A DNA stretch of 11,469 bases from Pleurotus djamor (taxonomy: Eukaryota > Basidiomycota > Agaricomycetes > Agaricales > Pleurotaceae), in the NCBI GenBank assembly GCA_029747585.1, contig JAPEVF010001289.1:1-11469 (forward strand). The letters are read 5' to 3'. The notes under the pieces were generated by a model. That model saw only the letters and a program-made list of their open reading frames with translations. It was not told the origin of the DNA and did not search any database. Within the stretch, counting starts at the first letter, position 1. Each line of letters opens with the position of its first letter. Positions 1-8,231 of the stretch are shown here, piece by piece. The translations under genes and the position numbers were made by a program.

Positions 1-266
1 GCGATAATTAAGATTATAATAATTATTTACATTAGCTGGACGCTTCTTCTCTCACTTTCTCTTTTCTCTCTTCGCTCACTCGCATTCCCTCGTTTTCCCT
101 CTTCCTCATCGTCCACGACATCGAGCTCACCCCCCTCGACGTCGTGGCCCATCTCCTCGTCACGATTCCTCACGCTCACCACGATTTCTTCCCCCGTTCT
201 CCCAAAGGTCCATCTCCCGCAATTCCGCCCTCAAAACAAAGTTCAGTTGGACCTTTTCCTTGTCGC
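1..266 (+). promoter_or_regulatory. Pyrimidine-rich promoter/5' leader of the cyclin gene
   Basis: The first ~50 bases are AT-rich, then the plus strand becomes strongly C/T-rich up to about 266. There is no ATG anywhere before 267. Long CT tracts just upstream of the transcription start or in the leader are common in basidiomycete genes, so I read this as core promoter plus 5' UTR. No TATA box at a convincing distance was seen. The transcription start cannot be placed from sequence alone. Confidence 0.5.
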
Positions 267-287
267 ATGAACCTTAGTCTCGCTCGG

Positions 288-389
288 GTGAGTCTATCTC
301 CTCCGCCTGGTCTATTTTCTGTGTCCGCTTGTTTGTTCTCTGCCGCTCTTTGGCCCGTCGTGACCAGTGGCTGCCTCTCTTTGTTCCAG
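288..389 (+). other. Probable intron in the 5' leader of the cyclin gene (102 nt)
   Basis: Position 288 opens with the strong donor GTGAGT and 389 closes the acceptor TTGTTCCAG after a pyrimidine-rich stretch. The intron sits just before the ATG at 399. An upstream ATG at 267 (weak context, C at -3) is in the same frame. If that ATG is used, splicing would join seven codons (267-287) to the main frame and give a 10-residue N-terminal extension. The intron is a multiple of three and has no in-frame stop, so retention also keeps the frame open. Confidence 0.6.
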
Positions 390-398
390 GCAGCCACC

Positions 399-1955
399 AT
401 GTCCACGCCTATTTCTGCAGCAGACTCGTCCGCCCATTCCTGCATGACCATGGTTGCTCACGCGCGCCCTCCAACCCACAGCTCCATTGATATACCTTTC
501 CAATCAACCCGAGACCTCGCCGACATCCCAAATTCACCCTCCTCATCGTCGCTCGCAATGAAGGAACTCTCCACCTCCACCGCCCGTCACGCGCGCAACA
601 ACTCCGTTCTCTACCCCAAGAAACGCCCTTCGCCAAATGGCGTTTCGAAACAGCGAAAATCTCCTCCTCAACCCGCGTATGGACAGCGCAAGACCCCGCG
701 TTCGGCAAAGTCTTGTCTCATCCAACAAAAGCAACGCGAAGCCCAGATCGCAGCCCTTAGGCGAGAAGGCATATACATCGAGGAAGAATATCGCGAGGAA
801 ATTCACCGCTACATGCTTGACATGGAGGTCAGTTTCTCTCATTTTTCCAGCCGTTCCTTGTCTCTGCGGCAGTCGCTCAAGCCCAGCTTCTCTCGCCCGA
901 TATAGCTCTTCACAATGTGCTCCTTGCAGTCTATGGATCAACAACCCGAGATTCGCTGGCATATGCGGCCCTGTCTAGTTGACTTTCTCGTCGAGGTTCA
1001 TTTCGCCTTTAGACTACGCCCCGAAACGCTCTATCTCACCCTCAACATCATCGACCGATACGTTTCTCGCCGCATCGTCTACGTTAAACATTATCAACTC
1101 GTTGGCTGTGCTGCTCTCTGGATCGCATCAAAATTCGAGGACGCAAAGGATCGTGTACCTACCGTCCAAGAACTCGCCTCTGTTTGCCAGGAAGCCTATG
1201 ATGAATCGGCTTTTATCCAGATGGAAGGACACATCTTGTCTACCATCCAATGGACCTTGGGTCACCCCACCGCAGAGGCTTGGTTGCGTATGATTTGCTG
1301 TGGCCCGGTCATGGAAGAACCCAAAGTCCAGCACGTCGCCCGCTTTTTGATGGAGATCACCCTCTTCTACCGCGAGTTTGTCAAGCACACGCCCTCCACC
1401 ATCGCTCTTGCGTCTCTCACTCTGGCTCGTTACTTGTGTGGCAAGCCCCGTCGCGTCTGGGAGGAAACGGAAGAATGCCTGGAAGTCGTGGAATATCTCG
1501 ATATCCGTCTAGCTCGCCATGTGAATGAACTGTCTGAAGTTCTTGTTCGCAAGTACTCCTACGCTTTCTACTCCAAGGCCGCAACGTTTGTCGTCCATTA
1601 TTACCTTAACGGTGGTCAGTTCGTTCGACACGTGTATCCTTCTCTTCCTGTCACGCCCGTCCGCTCGCCTGCATCTTCCATGGTCAGCACGCCCATGAGC
1701 AGCGCCTCGTACTCGGATGTCTCGGATGATATGCCTGTCACGCCGACCAGCCCTCTATCCACGAGCGACTTCTTCCCCAGTCCGCACTGTTCTTCAGATG
1801 ACAAGGAGAACAGGCACTCGTCGTTGGAGCCCGTGATCAAGCCTCTTCGCAATGATCAAACTCCCGACGAATATCTGCCTCACGACTACGTTACTTTTGG
1901 TCGCCCGATACTCCATAACCTCAATGTTGCATCACCGAGGGCCATGGTCTCATAA
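399..1955 (+). CDS. CLN1: G1-type cyclin (Cln/Puc1 class), 2 coding exons
   Basis: Regulatory subunit of the main cell-cycle CDK, driving G1/S entry; acts in nucleus and cytoplasm. Exons 399-827 and 930-1955 join across a 102-nt intron (GTCAGT...TTGCAG) in phase 0, giving 484 residues. The join creates a continuous cyclin box: QQPEIRWHMRPCLVDFLVEV (about residues 147-166), then NIIDRYVSRRIV and the HYQLVGCAALWIASKFEDA block typical of fungal Cln cyclins; a second cyclin fold follows to about residue 380. The N-terminus (1-110) is basic and S/T/P-rich. The tail (about 385-484) has many S/T-P sites, two PVTP motifs and a KEN box (435-437, bases 1803-1811). The ATG at 399 was chosen for its strong context (GCCACCATG); an in-frame ATG at 267 joined by a leader intron is the alternative. 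I see no RxxL destruction box near the N-terminus, which argues against a B-type cyclin. The family call is firm; the symbol is by analogy with other fungi. Confidence 0.9.
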
Positions 1956-2929
1956 GTTCGGTCGTTCCCCTCAAGTAAACTCCACCTGTGTCAAAACGTC
2001 ACATCGAAAAAATGTACTACCATACACGTCGACTTCCGTTCGACTTTCTTTCCCGCGATTCTCGCAATATGCATGCATTCATCGATTCCCCTCCCTGCAA
2101 TAGTCCTCTTTCTCTGGCATCCTACGTCGCATTTAATTGCAGACGCACAAACTACACCTCATCTAAACAACGCTATAAAGATGTATCGCGGAGGACGGCA
2201 TTAATCATCGNCCCCCCATAAACGCGGTGGTTCACACCGTCGATGTCGCAACGAACGGACAATCTTGTTTTCTCTGCCTGCTACCGGATCCACCGATATA
2301 GCTTTCTTGTACCCCGAGGCCTTGTTCGCAAGCAGTCTCTGATCCTGCATCCTTTTTATTTCTGGTTGTCAACACACACACACAAAGTAACTACACTCAT
2401 TCAATGCAATTTTGGTCACTATGCAGTCCTCCCTCGTCATCTCTTTGCACTTCTTCATTTACATTGTCTTGCATTACTATCCACATCCTACGCGATCTTG
2501 TCCTCTCTCCATCACCGTCACACACTACCCCCCCTCCTCGCGACAGTCGCATTCGTTCTTAACTATACCTTATTATCCTTCAAGTTCTGTTATATTCTTC
2601 CTTCACCACCCTTCCAGACGCCGCTCAATTGGCGGATCGAATGGCGTCTTACCCACAACTATATTTTTTTGGCTTCCGTTCGTCATCACCCTCCCCCCTT
2701 CACTACCCGCCGTTCCCCGCATCCTCAATCTCCGCCGCGACTGCCTTTCCCTCCCTTCTCCTGCACATACATTTGTTTTCTTTGTCCTGCACATCCCCGA
2801 ACTCTCTCGTCATATTGTTGCAATACACCACTCGTAGTATACNATCATCACCTCGCACTTGTCATCTCACAATCAATCCAATCATTCACCGCATTTGACT
2901 GTTTCCCTGTTCCATCCTGAGCTGATTGA
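1956..2929 (+). other. Intergenic, pyrimidine-rich stretch downstream of the cyclin
   Basis: The first ~150-200 bases are probably the cyclin 3' UTR. From about 2090 to 2920 the plus strand is markedly C/T-rich, with a short AC repeat at 2372-2384 and single N bases at 2211 and 2843. One open frame spans 2243-2920, but its translation is low-complexity (rich in H, P, L, S and F, mirroring CT-rich DNA) and matches no family I know. The composition resembles a basidiomycete promoter or leader, yet no convincing plus-strand gene follows. I see no RNA gene here. Confidence 0.45.
2372..2384 (+). repeat. Short AC microsatellite
   Basis: Six consecutive AC units plus a final A. Simple repeat with no evident function. 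Confidence 0.8.
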
Positions 2930-3868
2930 ACCTGATAACGATCATCATTGGTATGTACGTATACCACGAAGGGCTCTTAGGGCGTTCCTTCAATTCTGGG
3001 GTTTCCGCCGGCATGGTCTGGCCTCCCATATTGGAATAGAACCCTTGAGATAGAGTCCTTAAGGGCAAAACTCTCCAGGATACCCTCACTACGGGGCTCC
3101 CAGATGATGGTCACGGATGCTGATGACGGTGTACGTATTCTCACAGGCTCTGGTAGTCTTGTCGTCCACAAGATCGGTTTGTGTAAAGGTCCGCGGGGCG
3201 ATCCGAAGGCGTTCAACCTGTAGTTTGACACGTTATACTCGAAAGTTCCTTTGTTATCGGTTGGGGTCGTCCTCGACGCTCCCTTTGGTGTCCAGGCACA
3301 AGCCAGCGAACATGCGTAGCGGGGAATCAGGCGTTGTTCTTGCGATGGTCGAACCTTCTCTTTTTTCATTATGTGTGGGTGTAAAGCCGAAGCAGGGTTC
3401 GCAGACCAGTTGAACCTACCAAGGGAAACTTTCACCCCCATGTGCACCCCGGGTCCCATTGGCCGGTGGGAGTTGGTTGAAAGCTATTTCGTTCGCATGC
3501 GAAAACGCTAACACCGACCATGCCGTGTGCGACGGCGCCCTTCAGCCATCTTAGATTGTAAATGAACATTCCTTTGTTGTGGAGCTAACGGACCTTCCTG
3601 TTGCGTGATGCAAGGTTAGCAAGTTACCCACCTGAACATGGGGGAACGGAGGCGAAAGAAGTCGAAGGCCGTTGTTGATTGAACAAGAAAAGGTTCATCA
3701 ATGGGAATGACATGTTCGATTCAATTTAAACATAATGATACAGAGTAAGCTTGACATAAGAACCTTGTGCGCACAAAGACAGCCCTTCTGCTTCGAAGAA
3801 TTTTTCAACGTAAGGTCTTCCCAAGGTCTGTCGTGGCGCACGCAGCTCTGTGCGTTCGGCTAAGGTAT
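2930..3868. other. Unidentified segment with overlapping open frames on both strands
   Basis: Here the CT bias of the preceding 800 bases ends abruptly, near an imperfect palindrome at 2950-2965 (arms GGTAT/ATACC around GTACGT). The minus strand is open for 160 codons (2977-3459), and the plus strand for 98 codons within the same bases (3117-3413). Neither translation shows a domain, signal peptide or catalytic motif I recognise. No splice pattern links them to a longer product. From about 3460 to 3868 nothing coding is visible; the last part is presumably the 3' UTR of the minus-strand oxidoreductase. Candidates are a decayed mobile-element fragment, a lineage-specific gene, or a non-coding transcript; none can be chosen from sequence alone. 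Confidence 0.35.
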
Positions 3869-5797
3869 TTACTCGAGGACCCAACGATCGCCCTCTTTCT
3901 TGATTCCAACTGGTCTTTTCTCGTCCAAGCTGATACGGCCGGCATTGAGGATGGCGGTTGTTAGGACAGTGTTTGCGATGGTGGGAAGTCCGTGGGTATC
4001 GTAGTCTCCAGGCTTGGTCGAGCCTGCGTTTACGCTACGGGCGGCATCGATGAACTTCTCAATCGATATGTAACCGTATCCTCGTTGACCATCAAAGTGG
4101 CCGCTTTCTGATGGAGAGTATTTCATGCTGTGGGGGAGGACAGTCAACCATCCTGCGCTGATGTATGTAACTGACCAGAACGACGTACTAGAATGGATTA
4201 TACCATGTTTTACCGGTTTCATCAACGGTAACATCATAACCTCGGTGGGCTTGGTCAACGGTAATATCACCCTATGAGCAACGTTAATGAAATGCCAAAA
4301 AGACACCAGATAGACTATTACCTTCTCGCCCATGTAGTACCAGTGCTGGGCCGAGTGGACGCCAGCTTTGAGCGGAGCCGTCCAGGAAGCCGTGTACACT
4401 CCGGTGCCCTTGTGTGTAGGGCTTTTGATGGACTGCCAGTCAACCATGAGAGTGATCGTGTCCTCCGTCTGAGGTACACAATTGTACGGCTCGCTCGTAG
4501 CGATGCCGGTGGCAGCGCTGGCAACGACTCTTGTGGGTGTCGCGATATCTTGCAATATCCAACAACAGATATCAATGTGATGCGACGATAGATAATAACT
4601 TGCGCAATTGTCAACATCAAGACATTCGGCCTAACGATCGATCAGACCTACCTGATGTCCGAATCTTTGCCCGCCCAAGCACGGAATGTCTCGAGCTGGC
4701 TCTTGGGCTGACTCATCCAGGCATTGAAGAAATTAAACTCGCCCAGGGATGCAGCTCGAGCTTTGGCATCGCTGTATACAGGATCGAATCTGCCGGGTAG
4801 GCAATCATTAATTGAGAGATACGCGCATAAAGACTATCAGATAAACTCACCGCTTGTGATGTTCTACGAAGCACACAACATTGTGCTTCTTCGCTGCCTC
4901 GATGAGTTCGTTGTGATGTGACAAGAGCTGAGTGGCAGGTTTTGTGACGAGCACATGGATGCCCCTCTCGATTGCATAAATCGCAATTGGATAATGGGTG
5001 CCTGTGCTTCGATGTAAGCCACCATAACCAACGAAACGGAGACCCTTACTATCTGGGGTGAATATGATAGCAGCGTCCCCCGGAGAGAGTTTGTCGATAG
5101 CGGCCTTGTCTAATGATTGGTACGATCAAGAAATGCACGGACAGGTACGGCGATGTGTCGGCCTTACAAGCTTCAGGATCTACCTGGTCTTCCTGCGGAA
5201 ATGCGTCGAAACTAGAAATGTCGTTACGATAGAGTATGCAACAGAAGAACCCGCGGACGTACGACAAGTCCATATCCTTGTAAGCCCCGCCGATATTGTC
5301 TGACAAGTGTTGACGGATGGCGGGGAACTTGGCTCCGTTGACACCGACCATCCCAAGACGGTCAACCTAGGAACTTCTGATGTAGTCCTGGATCATTACA
5401 TGAAGAAGCACGAACAGACCTTCCCCAGTCTCCGCAGATCAAATAATGTCAGGCCAACGACCTAATTTGCAATGTCACAATTCTGTACATAAGACATCAC
5501 GCAAAGTGATCCCGATTGCAACTTACTCCAATCTGAAAACCAAGCATCAAGATCGTATCTTGTCACGGCATAGCTGTGAGCACTGACCTTCTTGTCGGAC
5601 TTCGATGCACCAGAACCAGTCCATCCGGTCGTATATTCACCCTAGAGGACCCCAAGTCATCAGAGATATGAACATTGAACAACGGAGAGCCGCATTACAG
5701 TGCCACCTGTGAAATTGATCAGCGATCTCGTTTACGGCATGGTGGGATTGAGTGGCTTACACATGAGCACGTTGAGCTTTGCCAAATTCGAAGACAT
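3869..5797 (-). CDS. Gfo/Idh/MocA-family NAD(P)-dependent oxidoreductase, 13 exons
   Basis: Predicted cytosolic NAD(P)-dependent dehydrogenase of sugar-like substrates; the exact substrate is unknown. Exons in transcript order: 5761-5797, 5699-5706, 5588-5641, 5527-5532, 5420-5461, 5263-5366, 5168-5211, 5050-5109, 4851-5001, 4652-4789, 4322-4598, 4189-4271, 3869-4127. All twelve introns (48-65 nt) are GT-AG and the phases agree, giving 420 residues. The N-terminal Rossmann part has VLMCGTGEYTTG (10-21), [13 protein letters not shown] (34-46) and GMVGVNG. The Lys-Pro motif typical of this superfamily is VTKPATQ (137-143), then EHHKRFDP (165-172). The C-terminal substrate domain includes [28 protein letters not shown] and [14 protein letters not shown]. 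The whole order matches a Gfo/Idh subfamily I recall from fungi and some bacteria. Two exons are only 8 and 6 nt, so automated annotation may truncate the start at the ATG at 5351. The gene lies in tandem 217 bp downstream of EMC7. Confidence 0.88.
5527..5532 (-). other. 6-nt microexon of the oxidoreductase gene
   Basis: On the minus strand this reads ATTGGA (Ile34-Gly35), preceded by an acceptor ending TTTTCAG and followed by the strong donor GTAAGT. It lies between introns 5533-5587 and 5462-5526 and is phase 0 on both sides. It completes the strand-loop [15 protein letters not shown]. Skipping it would keep the frame but delete two residues, so its inclusion depends on family similarity as well as on splice sites. 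Confidence 0.72.
5699..5706 (-). other. 8-nt microexon of the oxidoreductase gene
   Basis: On the minus strand this reads GTGGCACT, between introns 5707-5760 (GTAAGC...TTCACAG) and 5642-5698 (GTAATG...CCTCTAG). It completes Cys13 and encodes Gly14 and Thr15 of the GTGEYTTG nucleotide-binding loop. Without it the phases of exons 1 and 3 do not match, and the Gly-Thr is lost. The call rests on splice signals and on restoring a conserved motif. Confidence 0.82.
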
Positions 5798-6014
5798 TGT
5801 TGCAGAAAATGTCGAACGAGAAGCTGGGAGGGATGAGAATGTTCCCAATCATCGCTTCGTACTGGCCTCTAAAAGGCTGGAGAAACTCAGGAGGAACGGC
5901 GGCAGGCGCGGTCCGAGGGGGCCGGTCCGACGAACTTACACCAAACCAAGACCGAGTACACTCATGTGACGAATTGACGAATATGATGTATATATTCGCG
6001 GAACGGCAACAAAT
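5798..6014 (-). promoter_or_regulatory. Short tandem intergenic region: EMC7 3' end and oxidoreductase promoter
   Basis: These 217 bases separate the EMC7 stop codon from the oxidoreductase start; both genes read on the minus strand. An AT-rich run read as GAATATATACATC on the minus strand (about 5985-5998) is a possible TATA-like element about 190-200 bp upstream of the ATG. A GTAAGT donor and a CTCCAG acceptor (about 5878-5940) could mark an intron in the 5' leader. No gene was found here. Confidence 0.4.
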
Positions 6015-7049
6015 TTATCGACGCCCTTTCTTACTGCTACGGGGCTTACCCTGAGATGCAGCGGGAGCAGGCTGGGCTGGCGGTGGGGCTGGTGGATCGC
6101 CCGACATGAGGGCAGAGAAGCTATTTTTCTGTCAGAAGGACAACGTGCGCGGTCTCAGAAGATCACATACCCAGATTTGAAGTCTCCGTTCGCAAGAGCA
6201 GATTGAGCACCAGCAATCTTGGCCTGATTAGCACGCATTTCTTCCAAGGCTTCGGGGTCCATATTTTTCTGGAAAGCGAGTAGATTTAATGACTCTGCGT
6301 TTCCTACGCGCCCGTGCAAGACATACCATCAAGTATGGGGCTCCAATAGCCATTCCCGCCGTTACAAGCATCAGCATCATCATGGGGTTTGAGAACATGC
6401 TCATCAAATTGAAAGATTGGTGCGGCACAAAGTACTTGTGCCGTTGCTTTGCGGTGAGGGTGATAGGATGGGGAAGGAACACAGATGAAGCGGGGTTGAG
6501 GGGTGTTCCGGCGACGTATGGGTGCACTTCTATCGTAGCATTGGCGATGTCTATCCTTAGCTGGGGTCGCCATCAGTACCCGAGGCAAACACCAGGAATG
6601 TGGAGCGTACTTGGTCAAAACCAAAGTCATGGGAGATTATGGAGAGGACATAAGTTCCCTCTGGAACGTCAGGTCTTTTGAGAAATTTGAGTCAGTCGCA
6701 TATTAGTACGACTTTCTTTCAGAGACTCACATAGTAAATGAACCATCCTGCTGGATGCCTCCGTAGTGTCGCCCGTTGTCAAGGGTAGCCTTCGAGGCTC
6801 CTAGTTGATGAGCTCCTGACAGAACCAACCGCGCAAAGGTGAGTATCGCGAGGTTGTGTCTTTGGTAGTAGAGCAAAGCGCTTTACCTAGACAAACGTCA
6901 TTCCACTTTATTTGGCCAGCGATGTCATACGCAGCGACTAGTCCGAGCCTAATCAGATTGAGTTATGGTTTCCTGCAGCAGAATGTCCTTGAAAGGATTT
7001 ACCAGAAAAATAAGAGGAAGAAGAGACGACGCGGTTGCAAAGACTTCAT
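6015..7049 (-). CDS. EMC7: ER membrane protein complex subunit 7 (EMC7), 7 exons
   Basis: Subunit of the EMC, which inserts transmembrane segments into the ER membrane. Exons in transcript order: 7003-7049, 6887-6948, 6731-6815, 6611-6674, 6327-6560, 6171-6268, 6015-6120; six GT-AG introns of 50-71 nt; 231 residues. A signal peptide spans residues 1 to ~22 (basic start, then LFFLLFFWLGLVAA). The lumenal beta-sandwich shows GQIKWNDVC, LDNGRHYGG, DGSFTIPDVPEGTYVLSIIS, then HPYVAGTPLNP, with a possible N-glycosylation site NAT at 93-95. A single transmembrane helix at ~140-162 follows FNLMSMFSNPMMML, then the conserved cytosolic KNMDPEALEEM and a Pro/Ala-rich, basic C-terminus. Motif order and length fit the family well. 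The last intron has two nearby acceptors; the distal one (intron end 6121) gives the normal tail. The gene diverges from UTP23. Confidence 0.92.
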
Positions 7050-7185
7050 GGATTTCGAGCAAAACAAGCCTGGCGCGGCAGCGGAAGACAACTCAGCAGC
7101 CCCCGATCTCAACAAGAACAAATCTTATCCACTTCCTGCCACCGTCAAATTTACTGTTCCTTGATACTCAGCATTTCTGCCCAGT
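7050..7185. promoter_or_regulatory. Bidirectional promoter between EMC7 and UTP23 (136 bp)
   Basis: The two start codons lie head to head, 136 bp apart, so both promoters and both leaders must fit here. I see no TATA box or repeated operator-like motif. The compact divergent arrangement suggests a shared nucleosome-free region and possibly coordinated expression; that is inference from spacing only. Confidence 0.65.
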
Positions 7186-8231
7186 ATGCGGCAAAAACGA
7201 GCAAAGACTTATAAGAAGCTTATGGCACTTTACGCTTTGTCCTTTGGATTTCGACAACCATATCAAGTTCTTGGTCTGTTTCCTAGTCCTGGTCCACTCA
7301 GCTGGTTTTGATTCTCGATCAATAATAGTCGATTCTCTGATATGCAAGGACGTCGTTGACCATAAGATCGACTTGGTGAAGCAACTTGGATTGGTTCTCC
7401 AGGGTACGGTGAAGCCGAGTAAGTCGTCGGTTCCCGCTTTCTCAAGCCAGCCCTCCTAAGCGGAACTCTGACTTCAAGTTTCCAGTGATTACACAGTGCT
7501 GCATCCACGAATTATATCTCCAGGGAAAGCAGCTCCAGCCAGTGGTAGATCTTGCTAAGACCTTTGAACGGAGAAAATGCAATCATAGGGAGGCCATTCC
7601 TGGAGATGAGTGCCTCGCGAGTGTTGTAGGTAAGTCATCATTCAGCTCACCGAACACTATCCTCACCAAAGATAATTGATGTAGGTGAAAGCAATAAACA
7701 CCGATATGTCGTAGCATCCCAGTCACAACCTCTTCGTGCCAAACTTCGTCAAGTCCCTGGCGTCCCCCTTGTCCACATCAATCGAATTGTCGTCGTCTTG
7801 GAACCTCCGAGCGATGCTACGATAGCAGCAAAAAAATCTGTGCGTTTCGACGAGTCCTCACAGCGCCATATACTAACCTCTACTCTGCCCATCAGACTGA
7901 AGAACAATCTCTTCGACCGAAGTCGGCTGATCTGGCGCACCTGGAGAAACAGGCTGAGCCAGAACCGACTGCGCATCGAAAGAAGCGGCCAAAGGCCCCG
8001 AATCCGCTCAGTGTCAAGAAAAAGAAAACAACCAGCACAGCCGTTGTCGCATCCAATAGGCCGAAGGCGCATGGTGACAAGGAGGTCAAGCCCAACGTGG
8101 GCGAAAAGCGAAAACGTGTTGCAGGCGATGAATCTGGAAGTGCAGATGCCCGTCCTGCGGAGGAAACTCACACTGGACCCAAACGTAAACGACGGAAAAA
8201 GGCTACTGACAGTGGCGAACAGAAGACATAA
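7186..8231 (+). CDS. UTP23: rRNA-processing protein UTP23 (PIN domain), 5 exons
   Basis: Nucleolar component of the small-subunit processome, needed for 18S rRNA maturation and linked in yeast to release of snR30. Exons 7186-7273, 7329-7418, 7486-7629, 7685-7839, 7896-8231; four GT-AG introns (55-67 nt); 270 residues. The start MRQKRAKTYKKLM and FRQPYQVLVD are hallmarks of the Utp23/Fcf1 family. The PIN core contains Asp31, MITQCCIHELY (60-70), FERRKCNH (86-93), HRYVVASQ (113-120) and KLRQVPGVPLVHI. Cys64/65, Cys91, His93 and Cys102 fit the zinc-binding CCHC set known in Utp23. After the PIN domain comes RPKAPNPLSVKKKK, a Utp23 signature, then Lys/Arg-rich tracts ending near KRKRRKK that should act as nuclear/nucleolar signals. 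The position where yeast has ASQDIDLR reads ASQSQPLR, so an acidic pair is missing. First donor is GTCTGT, a weak but plausible site. It diverges from EMC7. Confidence 0.94.

Noticed and set aside
543..962. 139-codon open frame on the minus strand
   Set aside because: Shadow of cyclin exon 1 and its intron; no domain.
2181..2330. Possible small gene starting MYRGGRH beside the N at 2211
   Set aside because: A TAA follows after seven codons and lies upstream of the N, so the ambiguous base cannot explain it. The remainder is short and unrecognised.
2243..2920. 225-codon open frame on the plus strand
   Set aside because: Its translation only mirrors the CT-rich composition, contains an N, and shows no domain or splice context.
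3110..3260. TGATGAC like a C-box snoRNA motif
   Set aside because: No CTGA D box at a suitable distance and no terminal stem seen.
3720..3765. Stretch recalling U6 snRNA (AATGATACAGAG)
   Set aside because: Only about ten bases resemble U6. The flanking sequence does not, and no U6 5' or 3' region is present.
5522..5552. Alternative oxidoreductase start MLGFQIG spliced to the exon at 5366
   Set aside because: It is in phase, but it lacks the GTGEYTTG segment that the full 13-exon model restores.
5700..5969. Plus-strand 89-codon open frame
   Set aside because: It is antisense to the first exons and leader of the oxidoreductase and has no recognisable content.
5762..6014. Minus-strand open frame after the EMC7 stop, containing MIGNILIPPSF
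   Set aside because: I first took it for a separate small gene. The splice phases fit the oxidoreductase start at 5797 in another frame, and this frame ends at the first intron.
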